Below are positions 55,840 to 63,106 of a DNA stretch of 64,000 bases, piece after piece (the stretch's first letter is position 1; the number at the start of each line of letters is the position of its first letter). The translations under genes and the position numbers were made by a program. The notes under the pieces are model-generated. The model was not told where the DNA came from, did not search any database, and saw nothing but the letters and a program-made list of their open reading frames with translations. Location of the stretch: IMG/VR virus record IMGVR_UViG_3300036715_001368, positions 95,019 through 159,018 of that record; one strand, written 5' to 3'. The stretch comes from a virus.

Positions 55840-56583
55840 GTGAGCGACGACAAGATCATCAGCCTGACGAAGCGAATCCAGGACAAGAAACTGGAGAAAG
55901 CACCTCCGTCCGCTGTGCATACGGACAAGGAGGTGGACGACGACAGGCTGCCAAAGGTGCTGACAGGATTTGGTCAGAAGATCGATCTCGTCGAGGAGCG
56001 AAAGAAGCGTCGCAAGGAGTCGAAGACAGAGATCGTGGGCGAACCAGATGGACGCGTCCGAATCAGCGGTCGCTGCAAAGAGCCGCACTCGGACAACGAG
56101 TTTGAGTGGAGGTTCGACGAACAACAGCTGCGCGACTTCATCAGCAGGCTGTACCATGCCTCTGAGGTCGCGAAGTACAAGAGGGCGCTCGTGGGTAGGG
56201 CCGAGTTTCGGCTGATCATCGCTGGCTCCAGAAACCTGTCGAGGAACGAGGTCGGCCACCACCTCGTCTCGGACATGCTCAGGGAGTCGGGCTTCGTTCC
56301 GACGATGATCCTGTGCGGCGAATGCAAGGGACCGGACCACTGGGGTGCGGAATGGGCCGCGCAGAGCCACCTCGAAGTGAAGCACTACCCGGTCGCGAAG
56401 GGACCGCGTCGCAACTACGTCTTCAGGAACGAAGCGATGGCCGTCTACGCACACGGACTGCTGGCCATCTGGGATGGTAAAAGCGCTGGAACCAAGGACA
56501 TGATCGAGCGCGCGATCTCGAAGAAGCTCCGCACGTTCGTTTACAGAACAGATCTGAAGAAAGGGTACTGGGCACATGAGTGA
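55840..56583 (+). CDS. SLOG-fold (DUF2493/YspA-like) protein
   Basis: A 247-residue protein. The C-terminal half carries the SLOG core: FRLIIAGSRNLSRNEV, ILCGECKGPDHWGAEWAAQSHLEVKHYPVAKGPRRNYVFRNEAMAVYAHGLLAIWDGKSAGTKDM. SLOG proteins bind nucleotide-related ligands and occur in defence and NAD-related systems. The N-terminal half is unassigned. The GTG start lies about 20 bases after the terminator, so a promoter must overlap it. Confidence 0.8.
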   Translation: MSDDKIISLTKRIQDKKLEKAPPSAVHTDKEVDDDRLPKVLTGFGQKIDLVEERKKRRKESKTEIVGEPDGRVRISGRCKEPHSDNEFEWRFDEQQLRDFISRLYHASEVAKYKRALVGRAEFRLIIAGSRNLSRNEVGHHLVSDMLRESGFVPTMILCGECKGPDHWGAEWAAQSHLEVKHYPVAKGPRRNYVFRNEAMAVYAHGLLAIWDGKSAGTKDMIERAISKKLRTFVYRTDLKKGYWAHE

Positions 56584-56947
56584 GAACAAGCCGTACATGT
56601 CACCTGAGTCGATGGCAGAGAAGAAGGCGGAAGAGGACAAGAAGCGCCAGCAGGTCGATGAGACCATCGGGCGCTGGACCATCGGCCTCGCCACTGCCAT
56701 CCAGGCCAGCATAGATGACCTCAAGATCCCACCGAGCAAGGGCGCGACGCTCATTGTTGCCACCACGCTCATGAGGATCGCGTGCCGACTCGTGAAGAAG
56801 AACGGGATCGAGACCGCCAAGTTCATGGGCGCCTTCGAAGCCATCATGCAGAAGGAGTTTGCTCCTGCGGACGCGCAGCCAGAAGACGTGCCTCAGGTCA
56901 CGCCACACGGAACGCCAGATGGCCGTCCCCTCATCGTTCTTGGGTGA
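56576..56947 (+). CDS. Unidentified helical protein
   Basis: A 123-residue protein with a Lys/Glu-rich start (SMAEKKAEEDKKRQQVDETIG) and a helical body containing GATLIVATTLMRIACRLVKK. No match known. It overlaps the SLOG gene by ATGA. Confidence 0.5.
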   Translation: MSENKPYMSPESMAEKKAEEDKKRQQVDETIGRWTIGLATAIQASIDDLKIPPSKGATLIVATTLMRIACRLVKKNGIETAKFMGAFEAIMQKEFAPADAQPEDVPQVTPHGTPDGRPLIVLG

Positions 56948-56950
56948 CAC

Positions 56951-57574
56951 ATGGAGCCAAAGAAGATGACTCCGCTCGCCTCGTTCCAGGTCGCTGCTCT
57001 CCTCAAGGACATGTTCTCTTCGGACCCAGAGACGGGATTTGCCCTACTCGACATCCATGCGCCGACCTCCATGCTCCTCCCGAGCAAGGTGCCGATCGAA
57101 ACGGCTGGGCTGTATCGCGGGAGGCCGATCATTGATCTCCTCAGTGTCCTCAACGGCTTCGCGTTGCGAGCGCGCGGCGACTCCGTGGCTATCCCACGGG
57201 TGGGCGAGAATCATCGTCCGGCCCCAACGTTCGACTTTCGTGTCCAAGGTGTTGGAGATTCGTGCAAGCCGATCTTCGAACCAGAAGCGATGGTCGGCTA
57301 CTTGAACGAGATCGTGAGGTGCGACTTTCACGCGCTCTACTACCTGTTCGCTCCGACGATCTCCTGCAATGAGGCGATGGCAGATCGTGGTGACCTACCG
57401 ATCAGATCGCCGATATCACCCGGGAAGATGGGCGCCCACGCATCCGTCTCTTTACTCGACGTCTTGAATGCCGCATGTGGGTATGGGGCCGACGCAACGT
57501 GTCTCATCTCCTTCTCGCCCCATGAACCGGGCTTTGTTGTCGTAAGTCGGGACATGACGGACACTGTGATGTGA
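56951..57574 (+). CDS. Unidentified protein
   Basis: A 207-residue soluble protein, mixed alpha/beta (SFQVAALLKDMFSSDPETGFALLDIHAPTSMLLPS...). Unknown. It overlaps the next gene (GTGA). Confidence 0.5.
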   Translation: MEPKKMTPLASFQVAALLKDMFSSDPETGFALLDIHAPTSMLLPSKVPIETAGLYRGRPIIDLLSVLNGFALRARGDSVAIPRVGENHRPAPTFDFRVQGVGDSCKPIFEPEAMVGYLNEIVRCDFHALYYLFAPTISCNEAMADRGDLPIRSPISPGKMGAHASVSLLDVLNAACGYGADATCLISFSPHEPGFVVVSRDMTDTVM

Positions 57575-57999
57575 GCTTTGATCGCAAGTTTCTCAACGGC
57601 ATCCGGGATCGACTTGATCGCGTAAAGATGGATAAGACGTCGCTTCTTGCGAAGCTGTACGCGGACGACGTTGTCTGGCTCATCGGCCAACTAGAGCTCG
57701 CCCTTGCCAGGTGTGTCGATCTTCGAGGGGAAAACGAACGGCTCAAGAAGTCGCTCGACAACACAACCATGGACCTGAAGGCCGTCGCCGCCGGATATGA
57801 GCACGCATGCGAGCGCGCCGAGAAGTTGAAGAAGCAGATGGAGTCCGATGGCGTGCATCCAGATGAAGCCCGAAAGAGAGGACGCTTCTCGCTGACCGAA
57901 GAACAGATCGAGCATGCGGTGGACAAGACAAGGAACTCGATGCCACCCAAGCGGCGTCGCTCGACTCCGTGGATGCCGATTCCTTCGAGGAAGCGATGA
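57571..57999 (+). CDS. Coiled-coil protein
   Basis: A 142-residue protein with a helical core (WLIGQLELALARCVDLRGENERLKKSLDNTTMDLKAVAAGYEHACERAEKLKKQME) of heptad character. The C-terminus is basic (PPKRRRSTPW). GTG start overlapping the previous stop. Unknown function. Confidence 0.5.
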   Translation: MSFDRKFLNGIRDRLDRVKMDKTSLLAKLYADDVVWLIGQLELALARCVDLRGENERLKKSLDNTTMDLKAVAAGYEHACERAEKLKKQMESDGVHPDEARKRGRFSLTEEQIEHAVDKTRNSMPPKRRRSTPWMPIPSRKR

Positions 58000-58619
58000 G
58001 CGCGGTCAGCGGACGTCACTGTCGCCACTGCGGAAACATCTTCGTCGTTGCCAGTGGTTCGAAGAGAAGGTTCTGTTCAGACAGGTGCCAAGCACTCGCT
58101 GATGGTCGCTCGTGGAATGACCTTGCGAACACGGCCAGGGTCGATGGTGGCGACTACTGGAAGCTGCATCTGCCGGACCACCCGAATGCGAACAAGCAGG
58201 GCCACGTTTACGAGCACGTGTGGGTTGCGTCCATGAAGCTCGAAAGAGCGATCCTTGTAACCGAGGATGTGCACCACAAGAACGAAAACAAGCGAGATAA
58301 CCGGCCTGAAAACCTGGAAGTGCTCACGAAGAGTGGTCACCAGAGAGAGCACGCCGGCTGGTCTATGGTGGGTGGGCAGTGGAAGAAGCCATGCGGGCGA
58401 TGCAAAGAATTGTTCCCAGCAACGCTTGATCACTTTTCTTCGCGAAATGCTGAAGGCACACTGTTGAGTAGCTACTGCAAGAAGTGCCAGACGGAACACA
58501 AGAGAGAGTATCGCGCGCAAGTGCTTGCGAAGGAGAACGACAATGAGAACGATTGCGATGACGACACATCCGGCAGCGCTGCTCGCAGCGATACTGCTTA
58601 CGGAGACCCAGGAGGCTAG
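57996..58619 (+). CDS. HNH endonuclease with flanking zinc knuckles
   Basis: A 207-residue HNH protein. An N-terminal C-x2-C/C-x3-C zinc site (CRHCGNIF, FCSDRC) precedes YEHVWVASMKLERAILVTEDVHHKNENKRDNRPENLEV, the HNH core. A C-terminal CGRCKELFP...YCKKCQ site follows. Such genes often move between phages. The start at 57996 overlaps the previous stop (ATGA). The 3' end overlaps the next gene by 77 bases and contains an exact palindrome (58516). Confidence 0.85.
   Translation: MSAVSGRHCRHCGNIFVVASGSKRRFCSDRCQALADGRSWNDLANTARVDGGDYWKLHLPDHPNANKQGHVYEHVWVASMKLERAILVTEDVHHKNENKRDNRPENLEVLTKSGHQREHAGWSMVGGQWKKPCGRCKELFPATLDHFSSRNAEGTLLSSYCKKCQTEHKREYRAQVLAKENDNENDCDDDTSGSAARSDTAYGDPGG
58516..58529. 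repeat. Dispersed palindrome, exact copy 11
   Basis: CGCAA-GTGC-TTGCG, inside the HNH gene just before the start of the next gene. Confidence 0.8.
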
Positions 58620-59142
58620 CCAGCCACCGATTCAGGTCGATGCCGTCGACAAGGATGGAAACATCCTCGACCGTGTTGCGGACATAGCTGCACCAGGGGT
58701 GCTGGGGCTCACGGAGCCATCGGACGAGTCGTCTGGTGAACCAGCCTCGAAAGAGATGTCGCGCGCTGAGCGTCGACGCATGGAGAAGGCAGCCGAGAGG
58801 GCGGCCATGCAGGGGCGACTCATCGTTCAGAGTAATGGTCCGAACAATCGTCAACGACGCGCTCAGGCAGCGCACGACCGCAAGATGAACGCCAAGAACA
58901 AGCAGTTCGCCGCCCGCATCAGGAAAGATGCTCCCGAGCTCAAGGCCAAGGTGCTCGACAACATCGACCGTCGCCTCAACGAGCTGGAGACGAAGACGGA
59001 CGTGAACGGCATGGACCACGTCGAGATCGAACAGCTCAAGACGGCGAAGAAGATCATGGAGGCGGACTCGGGCAACGAAGCGATGCGAGAAGCGCTCTTC
59101 GAAGCCGCAAAGGAAGCAATCGAGAAGGAGGTCTCTCAATGA
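58543..59142 (+). CDS. Unidentified helical protein
   Basis: A 199-residue protein starting MRTIAMTTHPAALLAAILL, a weak hydrophobic start, then an acidic linker. The middle is basic and helical (SRAERRRMEKAAERAAMQGR...). AAGGAG lies 8 bases before the ATG. Possible structural or scaffold protein. Unknown. Confidence 0.55.
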   Translation: MRTIAMTTHPAALLAAILLTETQEASQPPIQVDAVDKDGNILDRVADIAAPGVLGLTEPSDESSGEPASKEMSRAERRRMEKAAERAAMQGRLIVQSNGPNNRQRRAQAAHDRKMNAKNKQFAARIRKDAPELKAKVLDNIDRRLNELETKTDVNGMDHVEIEQLKTAKKIMEADSGNEAMREALFEAAKEAIEKEVSQ

Positions 59143-59522
59143 GCGAGTTTCCCGCAGACGCCGGACACCGTGACTACCGAGATCTCGCGCAGCAGTTCTT
59201 GTTCGTCACCGGCGGGCCAAAGAACGAGTGGACATCGGCAGATGTTGGGCGCGTGGCCGTGCAGCTCCAGGCCCTCGCTGAAGGAGGTGCGCTCGCCTTC
59301 CAAAAGTTGATGGACTCCGGTTGGTTCATCGGGCAGAAGATGACCGAGAACAAGTTGGACGCTATTCCAAAGATGGAGGAGGTCTGCGTCAGCGTCTCCA
59401 CCGGGAGCCTGTACCAGCTACTCACGGAGCGTCGGCTACTCGAGGCGCGCGTTCAGGAGCTTCTGGAAAGAAACACCGAGCTGCTCCTGGAGAACCAATC
59501 GCTCAAGGCCACTGCGCCGTGA
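59139..59522 (+). CDS. Unidentified protein with coiled-coil end
   Basis: A 127-residue protein. The end (LYQLLTERRLLEARVQELLERNTELLLENQSL) is a coiled-coil. It overlaps the neighbour genes by ATGA and GTGA. Possibly a structural or scaffold-like protein. Confidence 0.5.
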   Translation: MSEFPADAGHRDYRDLAQQFLFVTGGPKNEWTSADVGRVAVQLQALAEGGALAFQKLMDSGWFIGQKMTENKLDAIPKMEEVCVSVSTGSLYQLLTERRLLEARVQELLERNTELLLENQSLKATAP

Positions 59523-59950
59523 GCGCATTTGTCAGTGTCCGCAAGGTTCTGGCTGGAGCCATCATCCCCGAGTACAAGACCCCTGGAGCGGTGGGCATGG
59601 ACCTGTGTGCGGCCGAGGAGAAGTTCGTCTTCGCGGGAGGTCAGCGCGCATTCAGGACTGGCCTCGCGTTCTCGATCCCCGAGGGCCTCGAAGGGAGCAT
59701 TCGCTCGCGTTCGGGACTGGCTTTCAACGACGGCATCCACGTGGTCGAAGGCACGATCGACCAAGACTATCGTGGAGAGGTGCGAGTGTTGCTCTTCAAC
59801 GCTGGTCGCTCACCGTTCTTTGTTCACACGGGCGATCGTATCGCTCAGATCGTTTTCAACCTGGTTGCTCGGGTCTCTCTCAAAGAAGAAGAGGTGCTCG
59901 AGGAAACCAAGAGAGGAACCAATGGCTTTGGATCAACAGGGCGCCGGTAA
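59519..59950 (+). CDS. dut: dUTPase
   Basis: A 143-residue trimeric-type dUTPase. The five motifs are visible in order: AVGMDLCA, an internal RTGLAFSIPEG region, RSRSGLAFN, GTIDQDYRGEV with GDRIAQIVF, and RGTNGFGSTG at the end. It hydrolyses dUTP to dUMP and prevents uracil in DNA while feeding dUMP to ThyX. GTG start. Confidence 0.92.
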   Translation: MSAFVSVRKVLAGAIIPEYKTPGAVGMDLCAAEEKFVFAGGQRAFRTGLAFSIPEGLEGSIRSRSGLAFNDGIHVVEGTIDQDYRGEVRVLLFNAGRSPFFVHTGDRIAQIVFNLVARVSLKEEEVLEETKRGTNGFGSTGRR

Positions 59951-60194
59951 ACCGAAGCGTATAGCTCGCGCGTGGAAGTACTCCATCTGTGGGAACAAAG
60001 GGACGAAGCCGCATCTGCGTCGTCTCACCGACAACGGGAAGATGCTGGGCGGCATAGCGGACACGAAGTCGCTCTGCAACAAGCACGTGGCGTACGACCA
60101 CTTGACCGAGATCAGCGAAGAAGCCTTGCGAAAAGTCTGTCCTCACTGCGTTCGTGCGTATCGGAAGTACACTGCTGGTACACCGCAGAACTGA
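59922..60194 (+). CDS. Small zinc-containing protein
   Basis: A 90-residue protein. The beginning is basic (GKPKRIARAWKYSICGNKG) and the C-terminal half has KSLCNKH and VCPHCVRAYRKY, a possible zinc site. It overlaps the dUTPase end. GAGAGGA precedes the ATG. Confidence 0.5.
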   Translation: MALDQQGAGKPKRIARAWKYSICGNKGTKPHLRRLTDNGKMLGGIADTKSLCNKHVAYDHLTEISEEALRKVCPHCVRAYRKYTAGTPQN

Positions 60195-60205
60195 GGGAGA
60201 CGAAG

Positions 60206-60550
60206 ATGGCCAAGATCATGGCGCCGTTCGCGCGCGAGTACCTGAAAACGCATCCGACAGCAGGGAAGCTCGCGGAGGATGGAAGCGCACACGTTCCTGA
60301 CATACAGGTCGCTATGTCTGGCTCTGGAGCAGTGCTGTCCTTCCACCCGTTTCGTGATGCCGTGATCGCATCGGCTACGTACCTGATGCTGGATGCGGAT
60401 CGCACCGGGCTGCATCCGAACGCCATCCAGAAGGAGGACGTGAAGAAGCTTCATGAGATCGCCCCTGGGACCACTGTCTATGTTCCGTTCGATGGGAAGT
60501 GGTTGTTGGGCCAGATCGTCACGATGGCCGAACTCCGCGGCATGACATGA
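60206..60550 (+). CDS. Unidentified protein
   Basis: A 114-residue beta-rich protein (VPDIQVAMSGSGAVLSFHPFRDAVIASATYLML...). GGGAG precedes the ATG. No known match. It is the last gene before a structured gap. Confidence 0.5.
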   Translation: MAKIMAPFAREYLKTHPTAGKLAEDGSAHVPDIQVAMSGSGAVLSFHPFRDAVIASATYLMLDADRTGLHPNAIQKEDVKKLHEIAPGTTVYVPFDGKWLLGQIVTMAELRGMT

Positions 60551-60570
60551 AACCTTCCGTGCTTCGCTCA

Positions 60571-60620
60571 GGCAGGGTGAGTCTGCTACCGTGTTTCTGA
60601 GACACGGTTCGGACCCTGCC
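60571..60620 (+). promoter_or_regulatory. Nested hairpin in the gap before the virion genes
   Basis: GGCAGGGT pairs with ACCCTGCC, and inside it CCGTGT pairs with ACACGG. There is no T-run, so it may be an attenuator, a leader RNA or a processing site at the start of the structural block. Confidence 0.5.
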
Positions 60621-60701
60621 ATGAAGACCTGGATGACGAAGATGCGCACGAATCCTGGCTCCATGTCTTCGCAAGTGATTGCGGTACGTGAGGAGAGCTA
60701 G
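60621..60701 (+). CDS. Possible very short frame
   Basis: A 26-residue frame (MKTWMTKMRTNPGSMSSQVIAVREES) directly after the hairpin and just before the structural gene. It contains an exact palindrome. Weakly supported. Confidence 0.25.
   Translation: MKTWMTKMRTNPGSMSSQVIAVREES
60670..60683. repeat. Dispersed palindrome, exact copy 12
   Basis: CGCAA-GTGA-TTGCG, 22 bases before the structural gene at 60705. Confidence 0.8.
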
Positions 60702-60704
60702 ACC

Positions 60705-61562
60705 ATGACCATTGCCGCCGCCGTCAAGTACACCCAGAACGCTGTTGTCGGCTCTGCTGGTGTCGCCTACATGGGCGTGACCGGACTCGCGGTTACCGTC
60801 GCGAATGGCGACGACACGGGGGTCGTGGCGTGGAAGTTCGAGGTGCTCGACGTTCCCATAGGGAGCTCTGTACCGACAGGTGTCGTGCAGAGCGGTATCA
60901 CGGCGACATGGACGTTCACGCCTGACGTCGCCGGAGGGTACCTGGTACGCATCACGGTGACCGATGCACTGGGCAACACGGTCATGAGCATCGCGCTCTG
61001 TTTCGGCGTACTGGAGGCCACGGGTCGCTTTGTGCCGCCGTTTGCGGCCATCGGCGCGTCGGTAAACTTCACGAGCCAGGCGCGTGGCTGGGCGAAGTAC
61101 GTGAACCAGTACCTGAAGCAGATCGACCTCATCGGCGGCACGACAGACGCGAACACGGCTGTCACCATGCAACCGAACACGGATTGGCAAGGCACGCCAC
61201 GCGTCATCGGAGGCAAGGGCCTGATCCAGACCACGAACAACACGCCCGCCGACAGTTCGCAACTCCACACGATCACGTCGGGCAAGACCTGTACGTTCTA
61301 CGCGGACGTGGTTGCGACGCAGACGGCGGGCGCCGGCAATCCGGACTCGGCCGAGTTCCAGATCAAGTGCGTCATCAGAAACGACGGTGGTGTGCTGACG
61401 CAGGTCATGGCTCCAGCTCCTGTCGACATGCACGCGAACACGACGGGCACCGCATGGTTCGCTGGGTTCGTACTCTCAGGGGCTGGTGTGAAGATCGAAG
61501 TCACAGGGGACACCGGCAAGAACGTCGATTGGACGTACACGTTCTCGGCGCAGGAGGGGTGA
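60705..61562 (+). CDS. Virion or tail-associated beta-rich protein
   Basis: A 285-residue protein rich in Gly, Thr, Val and beta segments (AYMGVTGLAVTVANGDDTGVVAWKFEVLDVP, PDVAGGYLVRITVTDALGN), typical of virion decoration or fibre proteins. The C-terminal jelly-roll-like part (WFAGFVLSGAGVKIEVTGD) supports this. AGGAGAG precedes the ATG. It begins the structural block. Confidence 0.6.
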   Translation: MTIAAAVKYTQNAVVGSAGVAYMGVTGLAVTVANGDDTGVVAWKFEVLDVPIGSSVPTGVVQSGITATWTFTPDVAGGYLVRITVTDALGNTVMSIALCFGVLEATGRFVPPFAAIGASVNFTSQARGWAKYVNQYLKQIDLIGGTTDANTAVTMQPNTDWQGTPRVIGGKGLIQTTNNTPADSSQLHTITSGKTCTFYADVVATQTAGAGNPDSAEFQIKCVIRNDGGVLTQVMAPAPVDMHANTTGTAWFAGFVLSGAGVKIEVTGDTGKNVDWTYTFSAQEG

Positions 61563-61563
61563 G

Positions 61564-61800
61564 ATGCCTGCTGTAGTCGGACTACCCACCATCGTCATCA
61601 CGAACGCGCCAGGAACGTTTCCGCCCATCATCACGAAAGTCACGCCTAGTGATCTCTCAGCAGGCATCAGCGTTCTGGTGACGATCGAAGGTCATCTGCT
61701 CAGTGGAACGATTTCGGTAACGCTCGCTGGAGTCGCGGCGACATCGGTCAGCAACATCTCGGACAGCAAGATCACTTGCATGTCCGGTCTCTACCCCTAG
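61564..61800 (+). CDS. Small Ig-like (IPT/TIG-like) protein
   Basis: A 78-residue protein, PPIITKVTPSDLSAGISVLVTIEGHLLSGTISVTLAGVAATSVSNISDSKITC, with the alternating strand pattern of an IPT/TIG immunoglobulin-like domain. It may sit on the virion surface. It follows 1 base after the preceding stop. Confidence 0.6.
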   Translation: MPAVVGLPTIVITNAPGTFPPIITKVTPSDLSAGISVLVTIEGHLLSGTISVTLAGVAATSVSNISDSKITCMSGLYP

Positions 61801-61819
61801 TCAGTGAGAGAAGAACGTA

Positions 61820-62797
61820 ATGGCGAACGCATATTGTTTGAATCAGGTACCCGCGCTCTACGGCAACGCGTGGTTTCTGTTGTTCACCATGCTGACAAGT
61901 GCTGGCTGGACGGTGAAGGCGTCTGGGGACGGTCTCTCGGCCTACAGCTCTACGACGACCGTCTTCAGTGCAGGCAACACGGGCGCACCAGGAGCGAACG
62001 CGTTCGGACAGAACAAGGCGTGGATCCGACTCCAGGATCCCGGCGTCGGCCGTGAGATCATCTTCCAGCGCGACGGAACAAGCGGTCTTCGTGCGAAGTA
62101 TTCGCCCAGCGCGAAGTTCACAGGCGGCTCGGGCTCAGCAACCCAGACGCCGAGCGCCACCGATGAGCAGTATCTGCTTGGTGGCGGTACCGATGCTGTT
62201 CCGACGTTTCAGGTGACTCTTCCTTCTGCCGCGAACACCGGGACGGCCAAGTTCCAGGGCGCAGCGATGGGAACTGCACCCTATGGTTTCTGGTTCGCAT
62301 GCACGGTCGTTGGATCGGGCAGCACGAACATGGCCATCATGATGGACCCTGTCACTGGAGACCCGTCCGACAACGACCCGGTACAGTTCCACATGGCAAA
62401 TGGGACCAACGCTGGATTCAGGGCAGCTACGCTTGGTGATTCGACCCAGGGTCCGATAAACGCGGGCGGTGCGTACAATCCCGCGTTCTACAACACGGGC
62501 AAGACGACGTGGCTCTCGTCGGCTGCACTGGGGTTCGTTGTTCCGCCAAGCGGTGTTCAAGTAGCTGGCAGTGGAGGGGCAGTGTCTCCGTTCGGAGGGT
62601 CCATCGTTGGACTGCCGATCTTCTGGTATCGCAACGGCGCGCTCGCCACGGCGCAAGGACAGAAGGGCGTGTCGTCGATGATGAGGTGGACCGGTGTCGC
62701 CAGGACGACGTTCGTCGATACCGCTGGAGCCAAAGCCTGGCTCTGCGTCGGTGACGTCTATCTGCCCTGGGATGGAACCACTGTTGCAACGAACTGA
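61820..62797 (+). CDS. Virion or tail protein
   Basis: A 325-residue Gly/Ser/Thr-rich protein (TVKASGDGLSAYSSTTTVFSAGNTGAPGANAFGQNKAWIRLQDP, FQRDGTSGLRAKYSPSAKF). It has beta-rich, low-charge character, as in phage coat or fibre proteins. The start has a weak ribosome-binding sequence. Confidence 0.55.
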   Translation: MANAYCLNQVPALYGNAWFLLFTMLTSAGWTVKASGDGLSAYSSTTTVFSAGNTGAPGANAFGQNKAWIRLQDPGVGREIIFQRDGTSGLRAKYSPSAKFTGGSGSATQTPSATDEQYLLGGGTDAVPTFQVTLPSAANTGTAKFQGAAMGTAPYGFWFACTVVGSGSTNMAIMMDPVTGDPSDNDPVQFHMANGTNAGFRAATLGDSTQGPINAGGAYNPAFYNTGKTTWLSSAALGFVVPPSGVQVAGSGGAVSPFGGSIVGLPIFWYRNGALATAQGQKGVSSMMRWTGVARTTFVDTAGAKAWLCVGDVYLPWDGTTVATN

Positions 62798-62799
62798 TC

Positions 62800-63096
62800 A
62801 TGGCAGACGTACCCATCATTGATCTGAATGCGACGTTCATCGCACGGGATGAGCTCAAAGACGTAGACGACCTGTCGTTGATCGACTCCGTGTATGCGCT
62901 CTTTGTGTCGGATGGGAACACGCTCATCCCGTTCGATGAGGCACCGTTTCAGAACTTCCAGATCACAAGAACGAAGGTGAACTCGTTCCTCACGTGGACG
63001 TTCGCATTCAGGGCGAACCTGTACAGCCAGAACGCCAGCGTAACGACTGGGATCGGGGCAAACAACCCGAACACGTTCATCACGGTCTACTACTGA
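62800..63096 (+). CDS. Small structural-type protein
   Basis: A 98-residue protein ending SFLTWTFAFRANLYSQNASVTTGIGANNPNTFITVYY. The aromatic, beta-rich C-terminus is typical of virion proteins. It follows directly after the preceding gene. Confidence 0.5.
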   Translation: MADVPIIDLNATFIARDELKDVDDLSLIDSVYALFVSDGNTLIPFDEAPFQNFQITRTKVNSFLTWTFAFRANLYSQNASVTTGIGANNPNTFITVYY

Positions 63097-63106
63097 AAGG
63101 CATGTA

